NCBI RefSeq assembly: GCF_030177755.1
Contig: NZ_CP126539.1
Location: 2,008,001-2,072,000 of the forward strand
From: Devosia sp. RR2S18
GTDB lineage: Bacteria; Pseudomonadota; Alphaproteobacteria; Rhizobiales; Devosiaceae
Direction: 5' to 3'
DNA length: 64,000 bases
A program made the translations under genes and the position numbers. Positions 42,935-51,202 of this stretch are shown piece by piece. Each line of letters opens with the position of its first letter. The first letter of the stretch is position 1. The notes beneath the pieces were generated by a model. That model was given only the letters and a program-made list of their open reading frames with translations. It was not told where the DNA came from and searched no databases.

Positions 42935-43972
42935 TCAGGCTGGCTCCACGGCCATGAGGCTGGCTTCCTCGGCGTCGAGCTTGTCCTGCAGGGCAGGCAC
43001 AAGGCCGAAGCGTTCGGCGACGTCGGGGGCGTAGCGGATCAGATCGGGCCGCAAGCGCACGAGCGCCAGATCCTTCATCTTGGCTTCGAGCATGACGTCG
43101 AACTCAAGGCCTGCTGCGGTGCGCATGAAGGTGGCGAACTCGAACGGATTGACGAAGTCGGCGTGGCCGGTCCAGACCGGTGCCATCGGCACGGTTGTCG
43201 CCTTGCCGGTCTTGCGGTCCTTGCGCGTGAGTTGGCGCATCTCGGTGCGCGGCGAGGAGAAATGAACCTTGGGCCGCACGCCATCGGGCCAGGTGCCGAG
43301 CATCTGGGCCACTGCCTGCCGCATCGGCAGGAGTTCTGGGTTGAAACACCAGAAGTGCTGATGGTCGAAGATCAGCCGAACCCCGGTGTGCTCGCTGATC
43401 CACACGACGTCGGCGCAGGAGAAGCGCAGATCGTCGTTCTCGAGCACTAGGCGGCGCCGGACCGGCTCAGGCAGTGTCGGCCAGGTTTCAACCCAGCGGG
43501 CGCGCGACGCTTCCTTGTCGCCATAGACCCCGCCGACATGCACGACCACCACGGCCTCCGGGCCCAGTTCCATGGCGTCCAGCATCTCGCATTGGGAAGT
43601 TAGGTCCCATACGCTTTTGCGCACCAGCTCCGCATCGGGGCTGTTGAGCACGATGAACTGGCTGGGATGAAACGACAGGCGCAGGCCCAGATGGCGCGCC
43701 TTGGCACCGATTGCGGCAAGCTCGGACGCGCTTTCCTGCACCATGGAGTGGAACATGGGCATGTCCGGATGGGTCGCATAGGGCGCAAGGTCCGAGGACA
43801 TCCGGTACATATGGATGCCGTGCTCAGCCAAATAGTCAAAGATTGTGTCGAGATAGCCCAGTGACACCTTGAGGTGTGGACTGGATTGCGCCCGCCGCGC
43901 GTCATGGCTTTTGAGATCAGGCTTGCCCAGGATCTTGACCGGCACGCCCAGCTTTAGGGGAAAGAGGTCCAT
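42935..43972 (-). CDS. uvsE: UV damage endonuclease
   Basis: A 345-residue TIM-barrel UV dimer endonuclease that nicks 5' to UV lesions. Conserved elements are KLGVPVKILG, HMYRMSSDLAPYATHPDMP, LRLSFHPSQFIVLNSPD, VVVVHVGGVYGDKEAS, LVLENDDLRFS, LIFDHQHFWCFNP and PKVHFSSPR, which carry the metal-binding Glu, His and Asp residues. I took the ATG at 43972 with GGAAG upstream; a TTG four codons earlier is possible. A terminator of the preceding gene abuts its ribosome site, suggesting read-through control. Confidence 0.93.
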   Translation of the reverse strand: MDLFPLKLGVPVKILGKPDLKSHDARRAQSSPHLKVSLGYLDTIFDYLAEHGIHMYRMSSDLAPYATHPDMPMFHSMVQESASELAAIGAKARHLGLRLSFHPSQFIVLNSPDAELVRKSVWDLTSQCEMLDAMELGPEAVVVVHVGGVYGDKEASRARWVETWPTLPEPVRRRLVLENDDLRFSCADVVWISEHTGVRLIFDHQHFWCFNPELLPMRQAVAQMLGTWPDGVRPKVHFSSPRTEMRQLTRKDRKTGKATTVPMAPVWTGHADFVNPFEFATFMRTAAGLEFDVMLEAKMKDLALVRLRPDLIRYAPDVAERFGLVPALQDKLDAEEASLMAVEPA

Positions 43973-43982
43973 CCAAGCTTCC

Positions 43983-44009
43983 AAAGAAAAGCCCGGGCGA
44001 TGCCCGGGC
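43983..44009 (-). terminator. Rho-independent terminator immediately before uvsE
   Basis: On the minus strand an 8-bp perfect stem GCCCGGGC-ATC-GCCCGGGC (44009-43991) is followed by TTTTCTTT. It ends the small stress-type gene and touches the ribosome site of uvsE. Confidence 0.85.
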
Positions 44010-44017
44010 GGTAAGAC

Positions 44018-44278
44018 TTATTCGGAGCGGTTCTTGTGATGCTCGCTGGCCTGGTTCGCACCGCGCTGGATGGAGCGGTCGCCGGTCGAAATCTCATATT
44101 CGCCACCCACTTGGGCTGAGGCAGGTGTTGTTTCGCTGATCGGCTTTTGATTGGTGGGCACATCGGCGCCCTTGGTGTTTTCCCGCTGCTCGAAGATCGC
44201 CTTGTCCTGCTCGCGGGTCTGCGAACCGCGGGTGTTCGGTGTTCCTGGAGTGCTGGAGTTCGACTGCTGTTGCGTCAT
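44018..44278 (-). CDS. Small hydrophilic, probably disordered stress-type protein
   Basis: An 86-residue, Gln/Ser/Thr/Asn-rich protein with no hydrophobic core, similar in character but not obviously homologous to the 7535-7789 protein. AAGGAGG lies nine bases before the ATG at 44278. An EcfG-like promoter (GGAAA-N17-CGTT) begins 30 bases upstream and a strong terminator follows nine bases after the stop. Function unknown; induction under general stress is inferred. Confidence 0.75.
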   Translation of the reverse strand: MTQQQSNSSTPGTPNTRGSQTREQDKAIFEQRENTKGADVPTNQKPISETTPASAQVGGEYEISTGDRSIQRGANQASEHHKNRSE

Positions 44279-44307
44279 GATGGTGGTCCTCCTTGCTGAG
44301 AGGAACC

Positions 44308-44333
44308 AACGCGAGGCTGTCGCCGTGGTTTCC
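44308..44333 (-). promoter_or_regulatory. Candidate EcfG-type stress promoter
   Basis: On the minus strand GGAAA (44329-44333), 17 bases, then a perfect CGTT (44308-44311). Compared with the EcfG consensus GGAAC-N16/17-CGTT there is one mismatch. The -10 starts 30 bases before the ATG, the same as at 7819-7843. Confidence 0.5.
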
Positions 44334-44502
44334 GATTGTGATCAGAAAACGGGAGCTTGGGCTGACAAAGTGGAAGGGTGTCGTTCTCAACGACACCGAG
44401 GTCCACCGGAGCGGCGGTCCCTGGTAAATCGGGCGGACCAATCATTGACCGGTCCGCACCGGTAAAGCTTGCGCGCTCCGCAGAGCGGGGCGCGTTTTCG
44501 TC

Positions 44503-44682
44503 CTAGGCGGCCTTCTTGGTCCGCGTCGTCCGGGTGGCACGCTTGCGCGCCGGCTTGATATTCGCAGCTACGGCTGTAGCCATTTCAGCAACTGCCTTGA
44601 ACCAGTAAGACTGGTCCTGACCTGCGGGACGGCCATCGGCCTCCCAGAGTTCATAGGCACGGCGCTTGATCTGGTCTTCCAT
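44503..44682 (-). CDS. DUF2934 domain protein
   Basis: A 59-residue protein with the DUF2934 pattern IKRRAYELWEADGRPAGQDQ...YWFKA and a Lys/Arg-rich tail (RKRATRTTRTKKAA) that could bind nucleic acid. GAGG six bases before the ATG at 44682 favours it over the ATG at 44685. A GC-rich hairpin (about 44473-44494, followed by TTTT on the plus strand) lies behind its stop. Function unknown. Confidence 0.8.
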   Translation of the reverse strand: MEDQIKRRAYELWEADGRPAGQDQSYWFKAVAEMATAVAANIKPARKRATRTTRTKKAA

Positions 44683-44768
44683 CATGATCCTCGCTGGTGA
44701 CTTGCCCGGGTGATCGTCCGCGAGCGTGGTTACCGAAAGGTAAACAAGCGCTCGCCAACCCGATCACT

Positions 44769-46346
44769 TTAATCAAGGGTAACCTGCCGGTCGGTGCCAA
44801 TGGCGGTCAGGAAGTCGGCATCGTGGCTGACCACGAGCAAGGCGCCGTCAAAGCCGCGAAGCCCTGCTTCCACGGCTTCTATAGCCGAAATGTCGAGATG
44901 ATTAGTGGGTTCATCAAGGCAGAGTAGGGCCGGGGGATTGTCGCCGCCAATGGTCACGGCAAGGCCGGCACGCATGCGCTCACCACCACTAAGACTGCCC
45001 ACGTGTTGCATTGCGGCCTCAGCTCGAAACATGAAGCGGGCGAGGGCGGCTCTCACCGTGTTCTCGTTTGAGTCCGGATTGAGCCGGGCGAAGTTCTCGC
45101 GAATCGTCTGTTCGGGATCGAGCAGCGAGACCGACTGATCCAGAAAGGCCATGGAGCCTCCTAGTCGTACGGTTCCTTGCAGACACGGCAGGTCGCCGGT
45201 GAGCAAGCGCAGCAGGCTCGTCTTGCCCGAACCATTGGGACCGGCAATTGCTACCCGCTCAGGGCCGGTAAGCGTAAGCGAGAGGTTGCGAATGATCGGG
45301 TGCTCAGGATCGGGACCTCCGGTTATGCCTGTGGCGGAAAGAACAATCCTGCCGGCGGGAAGACCCGTGGAGTTGAGCTTGACGCTCAGCGGCGTCAGCA
45401 CTTCCACTTTCGCGCGAGCCGCCGTGAGTTGTTCGGTTGCTTGCGAGCGTTGCTTGTCGGCGAGGTTTTCCACCGCGCCCCCAGACTGTTCCGCCCGGTT
45501 CTTCATCATGCCCAAAAGGATGCGCGGTGTTCCGCCCTTCGCGCCCTCCCGCTTGCCCCGTCCATCGCGACGGGCCTGTTTCTCGCGCGCTTCCTGGGCC
45601 CTCCGTGCGGCATCATGTTCCTGCCGCTCCGCCGTTGCGAGATCGTGCTGCGCTGCCGCAAGTTCTCTCGCCTTGGCATCCTGGTAGTGGTCCCAGTTGC
45701 CGCCATAGGTTGTGGCGCCCAAGGTGGTCAATTCCACTATGGCATCCATCCAGCGAAGCAAGGTGCGGTCATGGCTGACGACAATGGCGCCGCCGCGCCA
45801 CTGATGCAGCAAGTGCGCCACCGCGGCACGACCGCCGGCGTCGAGATTGTTGGTCGGCTCATCCAGGAAGATGAAGTCCGGCTGCTGCAAAATAAGTGCG
45901 GCAAGCGCCACCCGTGTGCGCTGCCCGCCGCTCAGGGTGGCTAGCGGCCTATTTGGCTCCAGGGCCGGCAAGCCCATTTGCGCCACTGCCGCGTCAATGC
46001 GGCTTGGCAGCGTCCAGTCGGCGGAGAGAAAATCCTCCTCTTTACCCTCGCCCCGCTCCAATCGATCCAGACGAGCAAGAGCATCGCCGACGCCAAGCAG
46101 ATCCGCCACTTGGCATACTGTGTCGATATGCTGGCGTAGCATAGCGAAGGTGCCACTGCAGAGCACGGAGCCGCTGGCTGGCTGAACCTCGCCGGCGATG
46201 ATGCGCAAAAGCGTCGTCTTGCCCGTCCCGTTGCGTCCGGTCAGGCCCGTACGGACCGGGCCGAATGTCAGGTCTAGATCGGAAAAGAGGGTGTGGCCGT
46301 CAGGCGTTGAATAGGAGAGTTGCTTGAGCGTAACCGAGGCAGGCAT
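44769..46346 (-). CDS. ABC-F family ATPase
   Basis: A 525-residue soluble twin-ATPase. Domain 1: GRNGTGKTT, LSGGQRTRVALA, FIFLDEPTNNLD. Domain 2: GPNGSGKTS, LSGGERMRAGLAV, LLCLDEPTNHLD. Both lack membrane segments. The interdomain linker (residues about 230-320) is Arg/Lys/Gln-rich and charged, as in translation factors that act at the ribosomal E site; some members protect from antibiotics. It is of the Uup/YheS-like kind that cannot be placed further by eye. A 33-codon overlapping upstream frame lies across its start. Divergent from mscS. Confidence 0.92.
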   Translation of the reverse strand: MPASVTLKQLSYSTPDGHTLFSDLDLTFGPVRTGLTGRNGTGKTTLLRIIAGEVQPASGSVLCSGTFAMLRQHIDTVCQVADLLGVGDALARLDRLERGEGKEEDFLSADWTLPSRIDAAVAQMGLPALEPNRPLATLSGGQRTRVALAALILQQPDFIFLDEPTNNLDAGGRAAVAHLLHQWRGGAIVVSHDRTLLRWMDAIVELTTLGATTYGGNWDHYQDAKARELAAAQHDLATAERQEHDAARRAQEAREKQARRDGRGKREGAKGGTPRILLGMMKNRAEQSGGAVENLADKQRSQATEQLTAARAKVEVLTPLSVKLNSTGLPAGRIVLSATGITGGPDPEHPIIRNLSLTLTGPERVAIAGPNGSGKTSLLRLLTGDLPCLQGTVRLGGSMAFLDQSVSLLDPEQTIRENFARLNPDSNENTVRAALARFMFRAEAAMQHVGSLSGGERMRAGLAVTIGGDNPPALLCLDEPTNHLDISAIEAVEAGLRGFDGALLVVSHDADFLTAIGTDRQVTLD

Positions 46347-46559
46347 GGGCAGATTCCAGATGAGCGATGCGGATGAGGCAGTCGTTCATCGTGAAATCCA
46401 TTAGGTACCGTCCGGTCCGTGCTGCAGGTGGGCCAAACAATAGGGCGGCGACGAACGTTGTCAACTCACCTCTGGCTTTTGTGGGGACAGACCGTCTGAG
46501 AAGCGAGTGGGTGACAACCTTTATCCGCTTGTGCCGTTTTGCTGCTCATGGAGGGCAGC

Positions 46560-47885
46560 ATGCCGCAAAGTTGGACCGCGTTCGGCAACGCGCTCGAGCG
46601 CATCGGGCAGGATCTGGTCGAGCTCTATTGGTCCGAGTGGACGGTAGCGCAGCTCGGCCTGGTGCTGGTAGCCTGGCTGGTCGCGCAGATTGTCGGGCGG
46701 TTCGTCGAGAAGCGGTTGGAAGCTCGGGCCCGCTCGATCAAGGGCAATCCGTATCTTCTGCGGCTCATCATTGCGATGATCCGCCGGTCCCGGCTGTTGG
46801 TGCTGGTGGTGCTTCTGTTCATCATCCGTCTTGCACTGGTCGCCTCAGGCGTGCCGGATGATATGGTGGCGCTGGTGCTGATGCTGACCGGCGCGTGGCT
46901 GGTCCTGGCAGTCCTCACCCGGGTGATCCGCAACCGCGCCCTCGCCAAAACAGTGGCGACGATCGGCTGGATTTATGTGGCTGTGCAAGTGCTGGGATTG
47001 AGCGCACCAGTTTCGCAGGCACTCGACTTCCTCGCCTTCAATGTCGGCGAAGTTCGCATCTCGGCGCTGCTGATCCTCAGGGCGGCGGTGGTGACGGCAG
47101 GCGTCATTTGGCTGGCACTCTTCATCTCCCACATCATCGAAGGGCGGTTGCAGCGCTCCAATGATGTTTCGCCCTCGGGCAAGGTGCTGTTTTCCAAGCT
47201 GGTGCGCATCAGCCTCGTGGTCGCTGCGGGGCTGTTTGCCCTTACGGCGACGGGCGTCGACTTGACGGCGCTGACGCTGGTATCGGGTGCCGTTGGCGTA
47301 GGCATCGGCTTTGGGCTGCAGAAAGTCGTGTCCAACTTTATTTCCGGCATCATCATCCTGCTCGACCGCTCAGTGAAGCCGGGCGACACCATCGCGCTGG
47401 GCGACACTTTCGGCTGGATCGTCGATCTGCGGGCGCGGTTCGTTTCGGTGATGACACGGGACGGCAAGAAGTACCTTATTCCCAATGAGGACTTCATCAC
47501 CCAGCAAGTGATCAACTGGTCCTACTCGGACCAGAATGTTCGCCTCGATGTGGATTTCGGCGTCAGCTATAAAAGCGATCCACACCAGGTGATCGAATTG
47601 GCCATAGCGGCGACCCGCGGGATAAAGCGAGTGAGTACCTATCGGGAGGCGGTGTGCTGGATGACGGAGTTCGGCTCATCCTCACTGGATTTCAAGCTAC
47701 GCTTCTGGATCACCGACCCCCAGAACGGCCTCACCAATGTGCGCGGACAGGTGCTGCTGGCGCTCTGGGATGCGTTCAAGGAGAACGGCATCGAGATCCC
47801 GTTCCCTCAACAGGACGTACACTTCCGCACCCCGCTTGAGGTTCGCCACAGCGCGCCCGAAAGAAGGCGGACAGATCCTGACTAG
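46560..47885 (+). CDS. Mechanosensitive ion channel, MscS family
   Basis: A 441-residue inner-membrane channel with about five N-terminal transmembrane helices before the pore-lining helix. The MscS signature is TLVSGAVGVGIGFGLQKVVSNFISGIIILLDRSVKPGD, followed by the beta domain with FVSVMTRDGKKYLIPNEDFITQQVINWSY. It opens under hypo-osmotic shock. The start at 46560 follows GGAGG at five bases. A strong terminator lies 200 bases on. Confidence 0.92.
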   Translation: MPQSWTAFGNALERIGQDLVELYWSEWTVAQLGLVLVAWLVAQIVGRFVEKRLEARARSIKGNPYLLRLIIAMIRRSRLLVLVVLLFIIRLALVASGVPDDMVALVLMLTGAWLVLAVLTRVIRNRALAKTVATIGWIYVAVQVLGLSAPVSQALDFLAFNVGEVRISALLILRAAVVTAGVIWLALFISHIIEGRLQRSNDVSPSGKVLFSKLVRISLVVAAGLFALTATGVDLTALTLVSGAVGVGIGFGLQKVVSNFISGIIILLDRSVKPGDTIALGDTFGWIVDLRARFVSVMTRDGKKYLIPNEDFITQQVINWSYSDQNVRLDVDFGVSYKSDPHQVIELAIAATRGIKRVSTYREAVCWMTEFGSSSLDFKLRFWITDPQNGLTNVRGQVLLALWDAFKENGIEIPFPQQDVHFRTPLEVRHSAPERRRTDPD

Positions 47886-47948
47886 TTGGAGGCTGGAACC
47901 AAGTGCAACAAAGCTCGTTGGAAACCCTGTGTATGTAGGAGTAAATGC

Positions 47949-48068
47949 ATGAAAAACAAAGGGTTTCCTGCACTTGTCGCCGCGCCTTTAGGTGTGCTCG
48001 CTGCCTTCCACAGACACCGCTTCCGAACTTGCCACGGCCGCCCCTTTGTTCCCCCTCGAGCGCAGTGA
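47949..48068 (+). CDS. Possible 39-residue small protein
   Basis: The ATG at 47949 has a near-ideal AGGAG seven bases upstream and opens a 39-codon frame: a Lys-rich start, a hydrophobic stretch (FPALVAAPLGVLAAF) and an Arg/His-rich tail. The ribosome site and ATG lie in the loop of a perfect 9-bp inverted repeat GGAAACCCT/AGGGTTTCC (47920-47928 with 47960-47968). It could be a small membrane peptide or chance; there is no other evidence. Confidence 0.25.
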   Translation: MKNKGFPALVAAPLGVLAAFHRHRFRTCHGRPFVPPRAQ

Positions 48069-48102
48069 AGCGCTCCGACCCGCCGGAAGGCAACTGAAGT
48101 CG

Positions 48103-48127
48103 AGGCCCCGCCCAGCGGGGCCTTTTT
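48103..48127 (+). terminator. Rho-independent terminator downstream of mscS
   Basis: A perfect 9-bp stem AGGCCCCGC/GCGGGGCCT (48103-48111 with 48115-48123), loop CCA, trailing TTTTT. It also separates mscS from the convergent genes. Confidence 0.85.
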
Positions 48128-48131
48128 CCTG

Positions 48132-48434
48132 TCAGCGCCAATGGCGCAGCTTGGCGAACACGAGAAAGACCGTCGGCCAGATGACCGTATTGAAAATGTC
48201 GGTCACCGCGTCGGAAATATCCGGACGTAAATCGCGCACGAGAGCGGCGCGGGCGTCGAGCAGTTCATTGCCGAGCGCTGCCGCTACCACCAGCAGCCAG
48301 GCCAGGATCAGCCAGCGTGTAATACCCAGAAACCAGGCCGCACCCACCATGATCAGCAGGCCGATGTGGATATGCAGCGCATCCCGGGTAAGACCCGTCG
48401 TCTCCTGCATGGTGTCCTTGAGCAAACCCCACAT
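48132..48434 (-). CDS. Small membrane protein
   Basis: A 100-residue protein with three hydrophobic segments (HIHIGLLIMVGAAWFLG, WLILAWLLVVAAAL and the last near VIWPTVFLVF) and the acidic loop ELLDARAALVRDLRPDISDAVTDIFNT between them. This resembles the VanZ-like family in topology. Nine bases after the DUF983 gene; the two are likely co-transcribed. Confidence 0.75.
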   Translation of the reverse strand: MWGLLKDTMQETTGLTRDALHIHIGLLIMVGAAWFLGITRWLILAWLLVVAAALGNELLDARAALVRDLRPDISDAVTDIFNTVIWPTVFLVFAKLRHWR

Positions 48435-48443
48435 GTGCCGGTC

Positions 48444-48812
48444 CTAAAAGCCGTGCATGCGCTGCGCCCATTGCATGCCCACGATCGCGCCCTTGATCGA
48501 AGGCAACATCACGAGCGGCAGGACGATGGCGAGCGGCACCAGCCAGGCGAGGTAGACCCAAGGGGCAATCTCGGTTTCGCCCATCTGGAAATGCATGAGG
48601 CCAACCACGAGGATGTGGCCCACAATGGTGATCGCCACGTAGGCGGGCAGGTCGTCAGCGCGGTGATGGGAGTAGTCGAGCCCACAATTGTCGCAGCGCT
48701 CCGCCACCTTGAGATAGCGGCGGAAGAGCTTGCCCTCTCCGCAACGGGGACAGCGGCATTTGGCGCCGTTCAGCATTGCGTGGCCGAGCGGCCGGTCGAC
48801 CTGTTCGCTCAT
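48444..48812 (-). CDS. DUF983 family protein
   Basis: A 122-residue protein with an N-terminal zinc ribbon (CRCPRCGEGKLF...CDNCGLDYSHHRADD) and two C-terminal membrane helices. DUF983 proteins are common in alphaproteobacteria, often near cytochrome oxidase genes elsewhere; here no such genes are close. Role unknown. Confidence 0.88.
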   Translation of the reverse strand: MSEQVDRPLGHAMLNGAKCRCPRCGEGKLFRRYLKVAERCDNCGLDYSHHRADDLPAYVAITIVGHILVVGLMHFQMGETEIAPWVYLAWLVPLAIVLPLVMLPSIKGAIVGMQWAQRMHGF

Positions 48813-48916
48813 GGGGAAGTCTCGGATAAGAAGTAGGCTGGTGATTGCATTGCTAGGCTAATCCGGCAGGCCGCGCCAAGGTTGCGTCGACCCGCCGGAA
48901 GCCCTGTGGGATAGCC

Positions 48917-49420
48917 TCAGGTTGAGATGACGAAGGGCAGATCGGTGTCGCCCGTCTGCTCGCCGGCGCGGGTGATCAGGGCGTGCACCTGGCCGCGATG
49001 ATGGGTCTGGTGGTTGAAGAGCTGCATGACGCAGAGCGCCCTGGACTTGGACATCTCCTTGCCCACCGCGGCGCTATACCAACGCAGGTCGCCGTCCAGC
49101 GCGCTTGGCGGCAGGTTTGCTGCCCAGTGCTCGATGTTGACGTCGAGCTGCTGGCGCTCACGCCAAAGCTCGTCGAAGTCATCGAACACAGTGTCGCTCT
49201 GGCTCAGTTTCAGCGCCAGGGGTTCGCCATGGCCGAACCGGGAGAGCCAGGTGCGATCGGCCCAAAACACATGGTTGAGGGTTCCGTGGATGGATTTCCA
49301 GAACACCCCGCCATCGGCGCGCCGGGTTTCGTCGGACAAGCGCAGCGCGGCCCCAAAGACGCGGCGGTTCAGTTCGGCGTTGTAGGCGGCCATGGTCTGG
49401 ACGTAGGCGGAAGTGATCAT
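48917..49420 (-). CDS. DinB family protein
   Basis: A 167-residue four-helix-bundle protein. The metal-binding histidines appear as HGTLNHVFWADRTW in the first half and FNHQTHHRGQVHAL near the C-terminus. DinB/YfiT-like proteins are thiol transferases or metalloenzymes; this one's substrate is not known. Confidence 0.88.
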   Translation of the reverse strand: MITSAYVQTMAAYNAELNRRVFGAALRLSDETRRADGGVFWKSIHGTLNHVFWADRTWLSRFGHGEPLALKLSQSDTVFDDFDELWRERQQLDVNIEHWAANLPPSALDGDLRWYSAAVGKEMSKSRALCVMQLFNHQTHHRGQVHALITRAGEQTGDTDLPFVIST

Positions 49421-49502
49421 GTCGAAGGGACTCGCTCAAATGATGGAGCGAGGCTGACGCGTGAACCGGTCAAGATCAAGAGTGCAAAGGCTAATTGCTC
49501 CT

Positions 49503-50246
49503 TTACAGCAACAGCAGCAGGGCCGCGTAACCAGCGGCACCCAGGGCGAACGCCCAGAACCGGCTCTCCCGCTCCTCGGGCAGTTCTTCTTTCATGACAT
49601 TGAGCACCACGCTGCCGGCGAGCAGGGCAAAGAGTGCGCCAATTGCGAGCTGGGGCAATTCGATGAGCACCCCACAAACCCAGCCCAGCACTGGCGCAGC
49701 AGCCAACAGCCAGCGCCCGCGATGATCGTAGATCCGGCCGTGATGATCCCGCAGCGCGTGGTCGTTCACTACGAAGTGCAAGGCCATCGCGACGGCAAAG
49801 ATAACGAGGCTCTGCAGTCCCGCATCCTCGCGGTGGACCAGCAGATAGCCGATAAGGACGTTGTAGATGGCGAAGGACGCCAGATGCACCCAAAAGGTAG
49901 ACTCACTGGGCTGGTAGCCCTCGCCCTTTTTTTCCTGGCGCCGGGAGGAATTATGCGCCAGGCGATCCAGCCCGTAGAAGGTGGCAAGTCCGACCAAGGC
50001 TACAAGGTAGCTATGGCTTTCGAGGGCAGCGAGGAAGCTGCCGTCCTGTGCGGCTTCGCGGAAGCTCTCCTGGTGGTCGGCGAGTTCGGGCAGGATATGC
50101 ACGAACACATAGGCGACCGAAACGCCGCCAGCGATCGATAGCCAGATGCTCCGCGGGGTCACCCGGAGAAAGGCGAGCCTTGATCCGAATATGTGCACGG
50201 TCGCCAGCAAGAGAGCGATCGCCAGAGAGAGTACCGTCTGCGACAT
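49503..50246 (-). CDS. Multi-pass membrane protein, ZIP-like
   Basis: A 247-residue protein with about seven to eight transmembrane helices. GGVSVAYVFVHILPELADHQES near residues 40-62 and the C-terminal GSVVLNVMKEELPEERESRFWAFALGAAGY recall ZIP-family metal transporters, but the central HxxxE region is replaced by FVVNDHALRDHHGRIYDHRGR. The start at 50246 has no strong ribosome site. Metal transport is inference. Confidence 0.72.
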   Translation of the reverse strand: MSQTVLSLAIALLLATVHIFGSRLAFLRVTPRSIWLSIAGGVSVAYVFVHILPELADHQESFREAAQDGSFLAALESHSYLVALVGLATFYGLDRLAHNSSRRQEKKGEGYQPSESTFWVHLASFAIYNVLIGYLLVHREDAGLQSLVIFAVAMALHFVVNDHALRDHHGRIYDHRGRWLLAAAPVLGWVCGVLIELPQLAIGALFALLAGSVVLNVMKEELPEERESRFWAFALGAAGYAALLLLL

Positions 50247-50302
50247 TGGTAGGCCAACGCAGAGCGCTCGGCTTGGTTCGCTCCTGCACTCCTCGAGGTC
50301 AG

Positions 50303-51202
50303 CTATTGCAGTTGCGGCTTTTGCAGGAAGTCCTCGCGGTCGGCGGTCTTGACGCGCACCCAATTCTCGCGGCCGCCCCGGATGAGCCGGAGCGAGAATT
50401 CCGAACCGGCGGGGGAGCGGGCCCAAAGCTTGCGATAGAAGTCGCTTAGCCCCTCGACCTCGTCGCCATCCAGTTCGCTGATGATGTCACCGCCCTGCAG
50501 GCCTGCCTGTTCGGCGGGGCTGCCGTCGGCGACGTTCATGACGACGACCCCATTGCTGTTCTCGGCTGAAAAGACCCCGAGCCAGGGGCGTGCCTGACGC
50601 TGCGCCCGTCCGGTCGTGATCAGATCGTCCAGGATCGGCTTCAGCAAATCGATCGGCACGATCATGTTGATGTCGACGGTGTCGCCGACCTGCAGCATTT
50701 GCAGTCGCAGGGAGCCGATCCCGATCAGCGCATTGTTCTCGTCGAGCAGGGCCGCACCGCCCCAGGATGGATGGAAGGGAGCGGTGAAGATCGCCTCATC
50801 GAGCATGTATTCCCAATAGCCGGCGAACTCCTGCTTGGCCACGATCTCGGTCAGCACCTCGTCGCCACGACCGTTGATGATAGTGCCGACATCGCCCCGC
50901 CGGGCGGCATTCGAGCTGCCGAGGCGCAGGGCAGGCAAGTCGAGTTCACCGAGGGCCTGTACCAGCCCAAAACCGGTCTCCTGGTCGTATCCGACCACAT
51001 GCGCAGGGACTACCCGCTCATCATGAGTGGTCAGCCAGACTTCTTCGGCTTCGGTGATGAGGTAGCCGATGGTAAGGATCAGCCCATCATCGTTGATCAC
51101 CGCACCACTGCCTTCGCGGATGGTGCCGAGCGTTGCGGCGGTGAACGCCGTGTCGGGGACGTGCGCGCGTAGGGAAACGATGGATGTCTTCGGATCGGAC
51201 AT
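50303..51202 (-). CDS. HtrA-fold protein with PDZ domain, catalytically degenerate
   Basis: A 299-residue S1C (DegP-like) protein without signal peptide. The trypsin-fold landmarks are visible, but all three catalytic positions are changed. LTNNHVV has become LTIGYLI (His to Tyr47), DPETDLAL has become DQETGFGL (Asp to Gly77) and GNSGG has become PSWGG (Ser to Trp147). A PDZ domain follows (about residues 205-285) with RPWLGVFSAE and GSPAEQAGLQGGDIISELDG. It should therefore bind peptides or C-termini without cutting. I took the ATG at 51202; the frame to 51343 has no support. Confidence 0.87.
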   Translation of the reverse strand: MSDPKTSIVSLRAHVPDTAFTAATLGTIREGSGAVINDDGLILTIGYLITEAEEVWLTTHDERVVPAHVVGYDQETGFGLVQALGELDLPALRLGSSNAARRGDVGTIINGRGDEVLTEIVAKQEFAGYWEYMLDEAIFTAPFHPSWGGAALLDENNALIGIGSLRLQMLQVGDTVDINMIVPIDLLKPILDDLITTGRAQRQARPWLGVFSAENSNGVVVMNVADGSPAEQAGLQGGDIISELDGDEVEGLSDFYRKLWARSPAGSEFSLRLIRGGRENWVRVKTADREDFLQKPQLQ

